Assembly: GCF_013404595.1 (NCBI RefSeq)
Contig: NZ_JABVAX010000002.1
Coordinates: 310,001 to 374,000 of the forward strand
From: Jannaschia marina
GTDB taxonomy: Bacteria; Pseudomonadota; Alphaproteobacteria; Rhodobacterales; Rhodobacteraceae
DNA length: 64,000 nucleotides
Direction of reading: 5' to 3'
Positions 1 to 8,535 of this stretch are shown in pieces. Position 1 is the first letter of the stretch, and each line of letters starts with the position of its first letter. The position numbers and the translations under genes were made by a program. The notes beneath the pieces were generated by a model. It did no database searches, was not told the origin of the DNA, and was given only the letters and a program-made list of their open reading frames with translations.

Positions 1-1
1 C

Positions 2-1069
2 ACCAGCCTCGATACGCCCGTCGATCTCGTTCCGATGGAGGAGACCGCAGAGGAGGAGGCCGCGGGTCGGGCCACCGTCGCGCCGCGGCCATTGCGTGCG
101 GCACTCACGGTGCTCGGCTACCTGGTGATCGCGGGCGTCGTCCTCGCGACGCTGGGACAGGGCGTCGTCTCGCGACTGGCGACGGTCGACATCCGCAACG
201 CGCGCATCGAGGCTCCGCTGACGCAGATACTGGCGCTGCAGCCGGGCTACGTCGCCGATATTCTCGTCGCCCCGGGCGCTGAGGTGGCGGCGGGCGATCT
301 GCTGGTGCGCGTCGTGACGCCCGAGACCGAGGCCGGGCTGACCGACGTGCGGGGCCGCATCGCCATGCTCGAACGGCGGCTCGACGCCGTCCGCACCGAT
401 CACGCCGCGGTCGCCGACTGGATCGCACGGGAGCGCGAAGCGCTGTCGGGTGCCATCCGCATGGCCACCGACGCGGCCGTGCGGCGACGGGCGGAAGCCG
501 AGCGCGCAGCCTTCGAGGGCCGCACGTCTCCCGATCACGCTGCGCTCTTCGAGACCGAGGCGGGCCTCCTGCTCGAGATCGCGGATCTGGAGCAGGAGCT
601 GCGCCGCCTGCGGCGGGAGCGGGGGCGGCTGCGCGGGGCGGCGGACGCCCTGCATCTGATCGCGTCCGCGCCGGGCCACGTCACCGCGGTGATGGTGCAG
701 GAGGGGCAGTTCCTCGCCCGCGGGATCCCGGCCGTGGAGATCGAGGGGGCGGAGGCCCGCGTCGCGCGCGGCTGGATCGGGCAGGACATGGCTGCCGCCC
801 TCGCCCCGGGCATGGCGACGGACGTGACGGTCAACGACGGCACCGGGCCCGCGCGGCTCGAGGGACGGATCTCGGCCGTCGTCGCAGGTATCGACCCGGA
901 GCTGTCGCCCGAATTCGGGATGCTCGTCACGGTCGACTTCCCCGAGCTGACGCTGGGCCAGACACGCGAACGCCTGCCGCACCTGATGCCGGTCGCGGTG
1001 GAGGCGCGTCGCCCCTGGGCACGCCGTCTGGGCGCGTTTGTCGCGGGTCTTTTCCGGGACTGGAGCTGA
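2..1069 (+). CDS. Alg44-like membrane fusion protein of alginate-type synthesis (5' end outside window)
   Basis: The frame is open to the left edge, so the true start is probably upstream; an internal ATG sits at 35. One membrane segment lies roughly 30-50 residues in, followed by a periplasmic HlyD-type body: a lipoyl-like half (LQPGYVADILVAPGAEV), a long Arg/Glu-rich coiled-coil hairpin, the second lipoyl half (APGHVTAVMVQEGQFL) and a beta-barrel domain. In Pseudomonas, Alg44 has an N-terminal PilZ domain that binds cyclic di-GMP and activates Alg8; that part would be to the left and cannot be seen here. The gene ends 3 bases before the Alg8-like synthase, so the two are almost certainly co-transcribed. 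A generic HlyD-type secretion subunit is possible, but the neighbours favour Alg44. Confidence 0.75.
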   Translation, partial: TSLDTPVDLVPMEETAEEEAAGRATVAPRPLRAALTVLGYLVIAGVVLATLGQGVVSRLATVDIRNARIEAPLTQILALQPGYVADILVAPGAEVAAGDLLVRVVTPETEAGLTDVRGRIAMLERRLDAVRTDHAAVADWIAREREALSGAIRMATDAAVRRRAEAERAAFEGRTSPDHAALFETEAGLLLEIADLEQELRRLRRERGRLRGAADALHLIASAPGHVTAVMVQEGQFLARGIPAVEIEGAEARVARGWIGQDMAAALAPGMATDVTVNDGTGPARLEGRISAVVAGIDPELSPEFGMLVTVDFPELTLGQTRERLPHLMPVAVEARRPWARRLGAFVAGLFRDWS

Positions 1070-1072
1070 GCG

Positions 1073-2659
1073 ATGCACGCGCCCGCGACCGAATACGCGT
1101 TCGAAAAGGATCTGACCGTGCGCCTCCGCGACCTGCGGGCACCCGTGCGGCGTGGTCTCGCGAAGTGGCGGCCAAGGCAGGTGATCGGTCTTCTGCTGAT
1201 CCTCGCGGTGCTCGTCTGGCTGCTCGTCCACACCCACAACCGCTTCTTCACGCCCTCCACGCTGCATGTCACGATCGCGATGGGCACGCTCGGCATCTGG
1301 CGCTTCGGCTGGTGGTTCACACATGCCGTGCGTGCCGAGATCTACCGCCGCCGGCGCTGGCCCGCGATGCGCGCCGCCGCCGATGCGGTCTGGCGGGGGG
1401 GCTGGCGGCCGCGGCGGCTGCACATCCAGATGACGACCTACTTCGAGGAGCCCGCCATCACCCGGCGGGTGATCGGCTCGATCCTCGGCCAGATCCGGCG
1501 CGAGCGGATCCCGACCACCCTCTACATCGGCACCGGGTCCGCCTATGACGAGGCCATCATCCGCGCTTTCGTCGAAACCCACGCGCAGGACATTCCCGAC
1601 GACCTCGCTGAACTCGTCTTCCTGCGTCAGAACCAGCCGGGCAAGCGCATGGCGATCGGGATGATCCTGCGCGCGATCAACCGCGCAGGCGTCGACCCCG
1701 ACGACCTCGTGATCTTCATGGACGGCGACGCGCTCTATGGAGCCGACGTGCTAGAGAAGACGCTCCCGATGTTCGGAGCGGACCCGGAGCTGCAGGCGCT
1801 CACCACCGACGAAGAGGTGATCTGCTACGGGCCGAAGTGGATCGAGGCGTGGCTCGACATGCGCTTTGCGCAGCGCCGTCTCGCCATGCAAAGCCACGCG
1901 CTCTCGGGAAAGGTGCTGACGCTGACCGGGCGGATGAGCGTCTTTCGCGCACAGCACATGCGTTCCGAGCGCTTCATCCGGACGATCGAGGCGGATCATC
2001 TCGACCACTGGCTGTGGGGCCGGTTCCGTTTCCTGTCGGGCGACGACAAGTCGACCTGGTACCACATGCTCACCCGCGGCGCGAAGATGACCTATGTGCC
2101 CGACGCGACCGTCTACACGATCGAGGTCATCAAGGAGAACGGCCTCGGGCGGATGGTCCAGAACTTCCGCCGGTGGTCGGGCAACATGCTCCGCAACGGC
2201 AGCCGCGCCATCGCGCTCGGGCCGCGGCAGGTGAAACCCTTCATCTGGTGGTGCCTCGTCGATCAGCGTATCGCCATGTGGACGATGATGGTGTCCCCGA
2301 CGCTCGCCGTCATCCTGGCCCTGACCGAGCCGCTCTTTCTGTGGTCGGCGTTGATCTGGGTGCTCTTCAGCCGGGTGCTCCTCTGCCTGTTTCTCTATCG
2401 CTACAGTCGTCGCATCGACCTGTCGTGGCCGTTCATCCTCTACCTCAACCAGGTCATCAACGCCTCGGTGAAGATCTTCATGGTGTTCCATCTGTCGAAG
2501 CAGAAATGGTCGAACCGGGGCAACCAGTCGGCGGGCGGTGGCGGGGGCTGGGTCGCGCGGGTTCAGAACGCGACGGCCAAGGCGCAGCTCGCCATCGCGG
2601 TGACGGCCTTCGTCACGCTGCTCGCGCTCTACGTCGAGGCGATTCCGGCCCCGCTCTGA
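1073..2659 (+). CDS. alg8: Alg8-like mannuronan synthase (family 2 glycosyltransferase)
   Basis: A 528-residue inner-membrane processive glycosyltransferase, expected to polymerise mannuronate from GDP-mannuronic acid and move the chain across the membrane. N-terminal membrane segments lie at about 38-56 and 67-85. The catalytic domain shows the metal-binding DGD at 217-219, a TDEE acidic motif, GDD at about 323-325 and the QxxRW-type motif QNFRRW at 363-368, and is followed by several C-terminal membrane segments. Pseudomonas Alg8 is about 494 residues, so the size fits. It starts 3 bases after the Alg44-like gene and precedes the GDP-sugar genes. The polymer could be another GDP-sugar-derived glycan; the AlgD neighbour supports uronic acid. 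Confidence 0.85.
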   Translation: MHAPATEYAFEKDLTVRLRDLRAPVRRGLAKWRPRQVIGLLLILAVLVWLLVHTHNRFFTPSTLHVTIAMGTLGIWRFGWWFTHAVRAEIYRRRRWPAMRAAADAVWRGGWRPRRLHIQMTTYFEEPAITRRVIGSILGQIRRERIPTTLYIGTGSAYDEAIIRAFVETHAQDIPDDLAELVFLRQNQPGKRMAIGMILRAINRAGVDPDDLVIFMDGDALYGADVLEKTLPMFGADPELQALTTDEEVICYGPKWIEAWLDMRFAQRRLAMQSHALSGKVLTLTGRMSVFRAQHMRSERFIRTIEADHLDHWLWGRFRFLSGDDKSTWYHMLTRGAKMTYVPDATVYTIEVIKENGLGRMVQNFRRWSGNMLRNGSRAIALGPRQVKPFIWWCLVDQRIAMWTMMVSPTLAVILALTEPLFLWSALIWVLFSRVLLCLFLYRYSRRIDLSWPFILYLNQVINASVKIFMVFHLSKQKWSNRGNQSAGGGGGWVARVQNATAKAQLAIAVTAFVTLLALYVEAIPAPL

Positions 2660-2689
2660 GGGGCTGCATCTGCCTTCGGGCATGGCGGA

Positions 2690-2705
2690 CTATCCTTCCG
2701 AATAG
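2690..2705. promoter_or_regulatory. 16-bp dyad motif upstream of manC
   Basis: The sequence is CTATCCTTCCGAATAG, with CTAT and ATAG at its ends as an inverted repeat. It lies about 100 bases before the manC start in the 147-base gap after alg8. The complement of the copy at 13138-13153, before the FIST-kinase operon, matches it at 15 of 16 positions. It is a candidate operator, possibly for the LuxR-type regulator encoded nearby; that link is inference. Confidence 0.45.
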
Positions 2706-2806
2706 CGCCCGCCCCATCCGGACTCCCCGCCCCTCCCTCCGGTCAGGCGATCCGCGCTCCGGGGCCCGGTACGCAGGGGGCACAACCTCAACCGGAGACC
2801 GAACCC

Positions 2807-4225
2807 ATGATCACCCCCATCATCCTCGCCGGCGGATCCGGCACCCGCCTCTGGCCCGCCTCGCGCCGCGACTACCCCAAGCAGTTCACCGACCTGACCG
2901 GCGGACAGAGCCTGTTCGAGGCGACGCTCTCGCGCCTTTCCGGGCCGCGCTATGCCGACCCCCTCGTCGTCACCGGGGCCGACTACCGCTTCATCGCCGC
3001 CGAGCAGGCCGAGACGGCGGGTGTGCGCGCGACCCTGATGCTGGAGCCCACGGGCCGCAGCACCGCGCCGGCCGTGCTCGCCGCCGCGCTGCGCATGGCC
3101 GCAACGCCCGAGGCGCTCATGCTCGTGACCCCCTCCGATCACCGGATCGCCGATGCCGAGGCTTTCGAGAGCGCCGTCGCCGCCGGGGCCGAGGCCGCGG
3201 CGCGCGGGGCGATCGTCACCTTCGGCAATCGCCCGACGGGGCCCGAGACCGGCTATGGCTACCTTGAACTGACGGAGACCGCGGAAACCGGTGTCGCGCA
3301 GCCGCTGGCCGGCTTCGTCGAGAAACCCGCGCGCGCGCTGGCGGAGGCCTTCGTGGCGGGCGGTCGGCACCTCTGGAACGCGGGCACGTTCCTCTTCCGC
3401 GTCGACACGATCCTCGCTGCCTTCGAGACCCACGCCCCCGAGCTTCTGATGCCGGTGCGCGCGGCGCTCCGGCACGCGACGGAGGACATGGGCTTCCTGC
3501 GGCTGGGGGCCGAGGGATGGGAGCGCGCCGAAACCATCTCCATCGACCATGCGATCATGGAGCGGGCCGAGGCCCTGACCGTGGTGCCGATGGCCTGTGG
3601 CTGGCACGACATGGGGGGCTGGCGTGCCGTCCACGCGACCGCCGCACAGGATGCCGACGGCAACGCGCTCTCGGGGTCGGCCACGCAGATCGGCTGCGCG
3701 GACACGCTTCTTCGCTCGGACCGGCCGGACACGCGGATCGTCGGTCTGGGCCTTCGCAACATCGCCGCCGTCGCGACCGGCGACGCCATCCTCGTGGCCG
3801 ACATGAGCGAGGGCGAGCGCGTGAAGGAGGTGGTCGAGGTGCTGCGCGCGCAGGAAGCCCCGCAGGCCGATGGCTTCCGCCAGTGTCACCGGCCCTGGGG
3901 TCACTACGAGACGCTGGCGCTCGGGGACCGGTTCCAGGTCAAGCGGATCATGGTGAAGCCCGGTGGCCGCCTGTCGCTGCAATCCCACGTCCATCGGTCC
4001 GAGCATTGGGTCGTCGTCGCCGGCACGGCCACGGTGACGGTCGACGGGCGCGTCGAGATGCTGACCGAGAACCAGTCGATCTACGTCCCGCTGGGCGCGG
4101 TTCACCGGCTCGAGAATCACGGGAAACTGCCGCTGACGCTGATCGAGGTTCAGTCGGGGGCCTATCTCGGGGAGGACGACATCGTCCGCTACGAGGACGT
4201 CTACGCCCGCGCCGACGCCGCCTGA
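2807..4225 (+). CDS. manC: Mannose-1-phosphate guanylyltransferase / mannose-6-phosphate isomerase
   Basis: A bifunctional 472-residue enzyme of the AlgA/ManC (type II phosphomannose isomerase) family: isomerises fructose-6-phosphate to mannose-6-phosphate and converts mannose-1-phosphate plus GTP into GDP-mannose in the cytosol. The N-terminal nucleotidyltransferase begins with GGSGTRLWPASR at about residues 8-19 and carries the FVEKP signature at 170-174. The C-terminal cupin has the isomerase metal motif QSHVHRSEHW at 392-401. Length is standard. It stands between the synthase and AlgD-like genes and supplies their precursor. A strong terminator hairpin follows it, and the 16-bp motif at 2690 precedes it, so it may be its own transcription unit. 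Confidence 0.93.
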   Translation: MITPIILAGGSGTRLWPASRRDYPKQFTDLTGGQSLFEATLSRLSGPRYADPLVVTGADYRFIAAEQAETAGVRATLMLEPTGRSTAPAVLAAALRMAATPEALMLVTPSDHRIADAEAFESAVAAGAEAAARGAIVTFGNRPTGPETGYGYLELTETAETGVAQPLAGFVEKPARALAEAFVAGGRHLWNAGTFLFRVDTILAAFETHAPELLMPVRAALRHATEDMGFLRLGAEGWERAETISIDHAIMERAEALTVVPMACGWHDMGGWRAVHATAAQDADGNALSGSATQIGCADTLLRSDRPDTRIVGLGLRNIAAVATGDAILVADMSEGERVKEVVEVLRAQEAPQADGFRQCHRPWGHYETLALGDRFQVKRIMVKPGGRLSLQSHVHRSEHWVVVAGTATVTVDGRVEMLTENQSIYVPLGAVHRLENHGKLPLTLIEVQSGAYLGEDDIVRYEDVYARADAA

Positions 4226-4250
4226 CGCGGCCGAGCGCTCCGCCACTTGC

Positions 4251-4290
4251 CGCCCGCAACCGGATGACCGGTCGCGGGCGTTTCGCGTTT
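4251..4290 (+). terminator. Rho-independent terminator after manC
   Basis: The arms CGCCCGC-A-ACCGG and CCGGT-C-GCGGGCG enclose the loop ATGA, giving a 12-pair stem with one mismatch, followed by TTTCGCGTTT. It begins 26 bases after the manC stop, so algD is probably transcribed from its own promoter. Confidence 0.75.
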
Positions 4291-4314
4291 CGGGACCCGC
4301 CTCCGGCGCGGCGA

Positions 4315-4330
4315 CTATCCCTTCGGACAG
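4315..4330. promoter_or_regulatory. Weaker copy of the 16-bp dyad motif, upstream of algD
   Basis: The sequence CTATCCCTTCGGACAG matches the manC-upstream motif at 12 of 16 positions, including the first six bases. It lies between the manC terminator and the algD start at 4459, followed by an AT-rich patch near 4390-4420 that could hold the promoter. Confidence 0.3.
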
Positions 4331-4458
4331 GTCTGGCTGCCCATCCGCGCGGCAGCTAGACCATCGCGCCCCCGACTGCGCCTTCGAGATCGAAATCATT
4401 TTCTATCAAAGCGTTATCACCGTCTCAGACGCAATCATGTCCCATCTGAGAGGCTCCC

Positions 4459-5868
4459 ATGTTCGACTTCCCCCGCTCCGATCTCGCCACTGCAACGGCC
4501 GTTCCCCTCGCCCTGCTGGAGGAGAAGGCCGCCATCTCCATCGTCGGTCTCGGCTATGTCGGTGCCGTTTCCACCGCCTGCCTCGCGGCCCTCGGGCATC
4601 GGGTCGTCGGCGTCGACCTCGACGCGGGCAAGGTCGCCGCCATCGCCGCGGGGCGCGCGCCGATCCACGAGGCCGGGCTCGACCGCCTGCTCTCGGACGG
4701 CGTGGCCCGCGATCTGATCGCCGCGACCGACGATCTCGCCGCGGCGGTTCGCGACACCGATGTCACCTTCGTCTCGGTCGGCACGCCGACGGCCCCCGAT
4801 GGTGGCTGCGACCACCGCTACATCGAGGCGGCGGCGCGCGACATGGGACGGGGCCTTGCCGAAAAGGACGGCTTCCACGTCTTCGCCATGCGCTGCTCGA
4901 TCCCGCCGGGGACGACGATGAAGGTGATGACACCGATCCTGGAGGAGATGTCGGGCAAGCGGCTCGGCGTGGACTTCGGCGTCGCCTTCAACCCCGAGTT
5001 CCTGCGCGAGGGCGTGGCGGTCGCCGACTTCCATGCTCCGCCGAAGACGGTGATCGGGGCGACCTGCCCGCGGACGGCCCAAATCATGCGCCGGATCTAC
5101 GAGCCCGTGGATGCCGCGCCGGTCGTGACCTCCATCGAGACCGCCGAGATGGTGAAATACGCCGACAACGTCTGGCACGCCGCCAAGGTCTGTTTCGCGA
5201 ACGAGATCGGACGACTGGCCAAGTCGCAGGGCGTGGACAGCCATGCCGTGATGGACGTCTTCTGCCGCGACACCAAGCTGAACCTGTCGCCCTACTACCT
5301 GAAACCCGGTTTCGCCTATGGCGGATCCTGCCTGCCGAAGGAGGTGCGGGCGGTGTCCCATATCGCGGCGCGGGCGGGGGTGTCGCTGCCGATGATCGAC
5401 CATTTGGGCGCATCGAACCGGGCTCAGATCGAGGAGAGCCTGCGCCTCGTGCGCGCGACCGGGGCGCGCCGTGTCGCGGTGCTTGGCCTCGCCTTCAAGC
5501 CGGGGACGGACGACCTGCGCGAAAGCCCGATCCTCGAGGTCATCGCCGAGCTCCGCGCCGCCGGCATCGAGGTCATGGCCCACGACCCGGCGGTGACACC
5601 CGACACCGATATCGAGGGACAATTGGCCTACGTTCGCCACGCCTCGCCGGGGCTGGCCGCCCTGGCCGGCGATCTGCGCGGGCTTCTGGCCGCGGAGGCG
5701 GCCGAGGCCGTCCGCGACGCCGACGCGGTGATCGTGACCCAGGCCACGCCGGCCTATGCCGCCCTTCTCGATGCCGTGCTGACCGATGGTCGGACCCATG
5801 TGGTCGACGTGGTCCGCGCGCTTCCCGACCTGCCCGAGAGCCCTTTCTACCACGGCATCGGCTGGTGA
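4459..5868 (+). CDS. algD: GDP-mannose 6-dehydrogenase
   Basis: A 469-residue NAD-dependent dehydrogenase of the UDP-glucose/GDP-mannose dehydrogenase family. It oxidises GDP-mannose twice to GDP-mannuronate, the committed step to alginate. The Rossmann motif is ISIVGLGYVGAVST, preceded by about 25 residues absent from typical AlgD. FVSVGTPT and the catalytic cysteine C291 in GGSCLPKE are present. The region around SQGVDSHAVMDVFCRDTKLN resembles AlgD more than Ugd. The start follows a GAGAGG sequence; a later start is possible. The gene is separated from manC by a terminator and followed after 56 bases by the RTX gene. A UDP-sugar substrate is less likely given manC and alg8. Confidence 0.88.
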   Translation: MFDFPRSDLATATAVPLALLEEKAAISIVGLGYVGAVSTACLAALGHRVVGVDLDAGKVAAIAAGRAPIHEAGLDRLLSDGVARDLIAATDDLAAAVRDTDVTFVSVGTPTAPDGGCDHRYIEAAARDMGRGLAEKDGFHVFAMRCSIPPGTTMKVMTPILEEMSGKRLGVDFGVAFNPEFLREGVAVADFHAPPKTVIGATCPRTAQIMRRIYEPVDAAPVVTSIETAEMVKYADNVWHAAKVCFANEIGRLAKSQGVDSHAVMDVFCRDTKLNLSPYYLKPGFAYGGSCLPKEVRAVSHIAARAGVSLPMIDHLGASNRAQIEESLRLVRATGARRVAVLGLAFKPGTDDLRESPILEVIAELRAAGIEVMAHDPAVTPDTDIEGQLAYVRHASPGLAALAGDLRGLLAAEAAEAVRDADAVIVTQATPAYAALLDAVLTDGRTHVVDVVRALPDLPESPFYHGIGW

Positions 5869-5924
5869 ACCGGAGCGCGCCGTCCGGCCCGTTCCATCAA
5901 ACCCCCCTGAATGGAGTGAAACCC

Positions 5925-8504
5925 ATGTCCCAACCCTCTCAACCCCTCAATCCGACCCTCGTGGGCGGCTGGCAGAACGACGTTCTCGACGGCGGCTCGG
6001 GTATCGACCATATGGTCGGCCTCGCCGGTGACGACACCCTCTCGGGGGGTGCCGGCGCCGACCTCATCCTGGGCGACAGCCTGTCGGTCGACCTGCTCCA
6101 AAGCCCCGAGGGCGCATTGACCCTCGACCAATATGCCGAGGGCGGAGCCTGGACCGTCGGTCTCGACGCCGACGGGCTGCAGCAGATGTCCCAAACCGTG
6201 GAGACGGTCGCCGGGGCCAGCTACGAGATCGCCTTCGAACTCGCGGCCAACATCACCCGGGGCGGTTCCGGCACGGTCGATGTGCTCTGGAACGGCGAGG
6301 TCATCGGCGAGGTGACGACCGGAAGCGGGGCCTTCTCGGAGGCGGCCGTGACGCTGACGGGCACGGGCGAGCCGGGCGAGCTGACGTTGCGGCTGCGGCC
6401 CGACGCGGATCCGGCCTACGACACGAGCGGCCCGATCGCGAGCTACGCCACCACGGTGACGCTGAACGGAGAGCCGGTGGAAGTCGCGGCCTTCGCGCCC
6501 GGCCAACCGGCGATCTATCAGGTGATGAACGGCCGTCTTCAGGTCTTCGACACCGAGGCACAGAGCTACACCGCCGCCGGAGCCGAGGCCACGGTGGTGG
6601 CGAACGCCATCGGCTTCAACCAGGAGGACGACCTGATCTACGGCATCGCCGTGCGGGATGGCGTGGATGCGCTCGGTCAGGCCGTGACGCAGTCCGACCT
6701 CGTGATGTACGACGCGGACGGCAATGCCTATCGCGTCGGGTCGACGCCCTATCGCTCCTGGACGGGCGACTTCGACGACCGCGGCAACCTCTGGGCCTTC
6801 GAGGCCGATTTCGACCGCGTCACGATGATCGACGTGGATACGCGCGACGCCGACGGCAACCCGCTCGCGCGGACCTTCCGCTTCCCGGTCGACATGATCG
6901 CCGACAAGGTCTGGGACGTGGGCTTCGACGCGGAGAGCCAGTGCTTCTACGGTCTCGTGAAGCCAGACGGCGAGGGCGGGGCGGCCAAGCTGATCCGGAT
7001 CGACATCTCGGCCGTGGCCGAAGGCGGCGAGCCCGTCTTCACGACGATCCCGGTGACCGGCACGATGATCGACGGCACACTGGTCGAGGGCGCGCCCGAC
7101 ATCACCTTCGGGGCCTTCGTCGTGGACGGAGAGGGCAACCTCTATGCCGGCGGCAACGGGGGCGACCACGACATGAACGACGCGACGGGCCGCACGGGTG
7201 GCATCTACCGTGTCGAGCGGCTCGACGATGGCACGGCACGGCTCGAACTCGTCAGCGACGCGCCGCCCGCCTACAGCAACGACGGCGCGATGGACCCGCG
7301 CGCGATCGACCCCTTCGCGACGCTCGACCCCGACGCGACCCTCCTGATCCGCGGCGTCGGCCTCCACGAGGTCGAGGACGCGAACCGCAGCTACGACGAT
7401 CTGGTGGAGGCCGGGGCCGGGGCCGACGAGGTGCACGGCGGTTTCGGTTCCGATGCCCTCATCGGGGCCTCGGCGGGCGACCATCTGCAGGGCGACGCCG
7501 GGGACGACGTGCTCTATGGCGGTGCGGGGCCGGGCAGCATCTCGACGATCGTGTCGGTCTATGACGACGCGGGCCTGCGCTACGATCAGCACGGCAACCT
7601 TCTGGAGGAGGACGACGACGTCCTGGCCGGCGGGTCGGGCGACGACCTGCTCGACGGCTCCGCGGGGCACGATGTTCTCGACGGCGGTGCGGGGGCCGAC
7701 GTCCTCTCGGGCGGCAGCGGCCACGACATACTGCGTGGCGGTTCGGGTGACGACGCACTCTCGGGCGGGCGGGAGGACGACGCGCTCTCCGGCGGCTCCG
7801 GCGACGATGTCCTGGATGGCGGCAGCGGCGACGACGATCTCGCCGGCGACGCGGGGCGCGATGTGCTGTCGGGCCAGAGCGGCGACGACCTTCTGTCGGG
7901 CGGTGCGGGGGCCGATACGCTCGACGGTGGCAGTGGGGCCGACACGCTCGACGGTGGCACCGGCGCGGACCGGCTCGATGGCGGCAGCGGCGGCGACCAG
8001 TTGTCCGGCGGCGAGGCTGCGGATGTGATCGCGGGCGGGTCCGGCGCCGACGTCATCGACGGCGGGGCGGGCGATGACCGCATCCGTTCGGGCTCGGGTG
8101 CCGACCGGATCGAGGGCGGCGAGGGGCGCGACTACATCAACGCCTCCTCCGGGGACGACGTGATCTCGGGCGGCGCGGGCCGTGACAAGATCTACCTCGG
8201 CGCGGGCGCTGATCTGGCCAGCGGTGGCGCGGGGTCGGACACGTTCGTCTTCCGCGACGAGGATATGGACGGCTCCGTCGATCGAATCACCGACCTCACC
8301 CGCGACGGCGCGGAAGCCGACCGCCTCGACCTGCGCAAGCTCGACCTGCTGGGCGGTCTGGCGGAGGCGGAGTGGATCGCGGCGAACGTCTCGTTGAACG
8401 GCGCAGGCGACGCGGTGGTCGACCTCGGCGGTGCGACCCTGATCTGCGAGGCCGGCGCGGCCGACGACATCTACCAGACGGTGGTGGACGCCTTCGTCTT
8501 CTGA
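5925..8504 (+). CDS. Large secreted RTX calcium-binding protein
   Basis: An 859-residue acidic protein with no Sec signal, preceded by a GGAG site. A short RTX block (about residues 14-50) comes first. It is followed by a beta-rich domain (about 55-195), a propeller-like middle (about 195-480, IYQVMNGRLQVF onward, resembling DUF6923), and a long array of GGxGxDxLx nonapeptides from about 490 to 775. The array is broken once by an insertion near 540-565. The C-terminus resembles the serralysin-type secretion domain and ends in a hydrophobic DAFVF. Such proteins leave through type I secretion and fold on calcium outside the cell. No epimerase or lyase motif is visible. Its place after algD suggests a matrix or surface protein of the polysaccharide, which is inference. 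Confidence 0.8.
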   Translation: MSQPSQPLNPTLVGGWQNDVLDGGSGIDHMVGLAGDDTLSGGAGADLILGDSLSVDLLQSPEGALTLDQYAEGGAWTVGLDADGLQQMSQTVETVAGASYEIAFELAANITRGGSGTVDVLWNGEVIGEVTTGSGAFSEAAVTLTGTGEPGELTLRLRPDADPAYDTSGPIASYATTVTLNGEPVEVAAFAPGQPAIYQVMNGRLQVFDTEAQSYTAAGAEATVVANAIGFNQEDDLIYGIAVRDGVDALGQAVTQSDLVMYDADGNAYRVGSTPYRSWTGDFDDRGNLWAFEADFDRVTMIDVDTRDADGNPLARTFRFPVDMIADKVWDVGFDAESQCFYGLVKPDGEGGAAKLIRIDISAVAEGGEPVFTTIPVTGTMIDGTLVEGAPDITFGAFVVDGEGNLYAGGNGGDHDMNDATGRTGGIYRVERLDDGTARLELVSDAPPAYSNDGAMDPRAIDPFATLDPDATLLIRGVGLHEVEDANRSYDDLVEAGAGADEVHGGFGSDALIGASAGDHLQGDAGDDVLYGGAGPGSISTIVSVYDDAGLRYDQHGNLLEEDDDVLAGGSGDDLLDGSAGHDVLDGGAGADVLSGGSGHDILRGGSGDDALSGGREDDALSGGSGDDVLDGGSGDDDLAGDAGRDVLSGQSGDDLLSGGAGADTLDGGSGADTLDGGTGADRLDGGSGGDQLSGGEAADVIAGGSGADVIDGGAGDDRIRSGSGADRIEGGEGRDYINASSGDDVISGGAGRDKIYLGAGADLASGGAGSDTFVFRDEDMDGSVDRITDLTRDGAEADRLDLRKLDLLGGLAEAEWIAANVSLNGAGDAVVDLGGATLICEAGAADDIYQTVVDAFVF

Positions 8505-8511
8505 TCCCCGG

Positions 8512-8535
8512 GGCCGGCGTCAGACGATGCCGGCC
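8512..8535. terminator. GC-rich hairpin between convergent genes
   Basis: A perfect 7-bp stem, GGCCGGC and GCCGGCC, encloses a 10-base loop in the gap between the RTX gene and the convergent response regulator, overlapping the last codons of the latter. There is no T tract on either side, so termination is only plausible. Confidence 0.3.

Noticed and set aside
4437..5924. A continuous frame from 4437 that would extend the RTX protein upstream by about 500 residues
   Set aside because: It is the shifted frame of algD, Arg/Gly-rich and without RTX or other similarity; the RTX start at 5925 has its own ribosome site.
5847..7724. A 625-residue open frame antisense to the RTX gene
   Set aside because: Long antisense frames are expected opposite repetitive G+C-rich coding sequence; composition is His/Arg/Asp-rich with no domain.
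7400..8250. Tandem DNA repeats that could be mistaken for a CRISPR or satellite array
   Set aside because: The periodicity is the 27-base codon pattern of RTX nonapeptides, with diverged bases and no spacers.
5925..8504. Alginate epimerase (AlgE-type) assignment for the RTX protein
   Set aside because: RTX blocks are shared, but the right-handed beta-helix catalytic module and its DPHE motif are absent.
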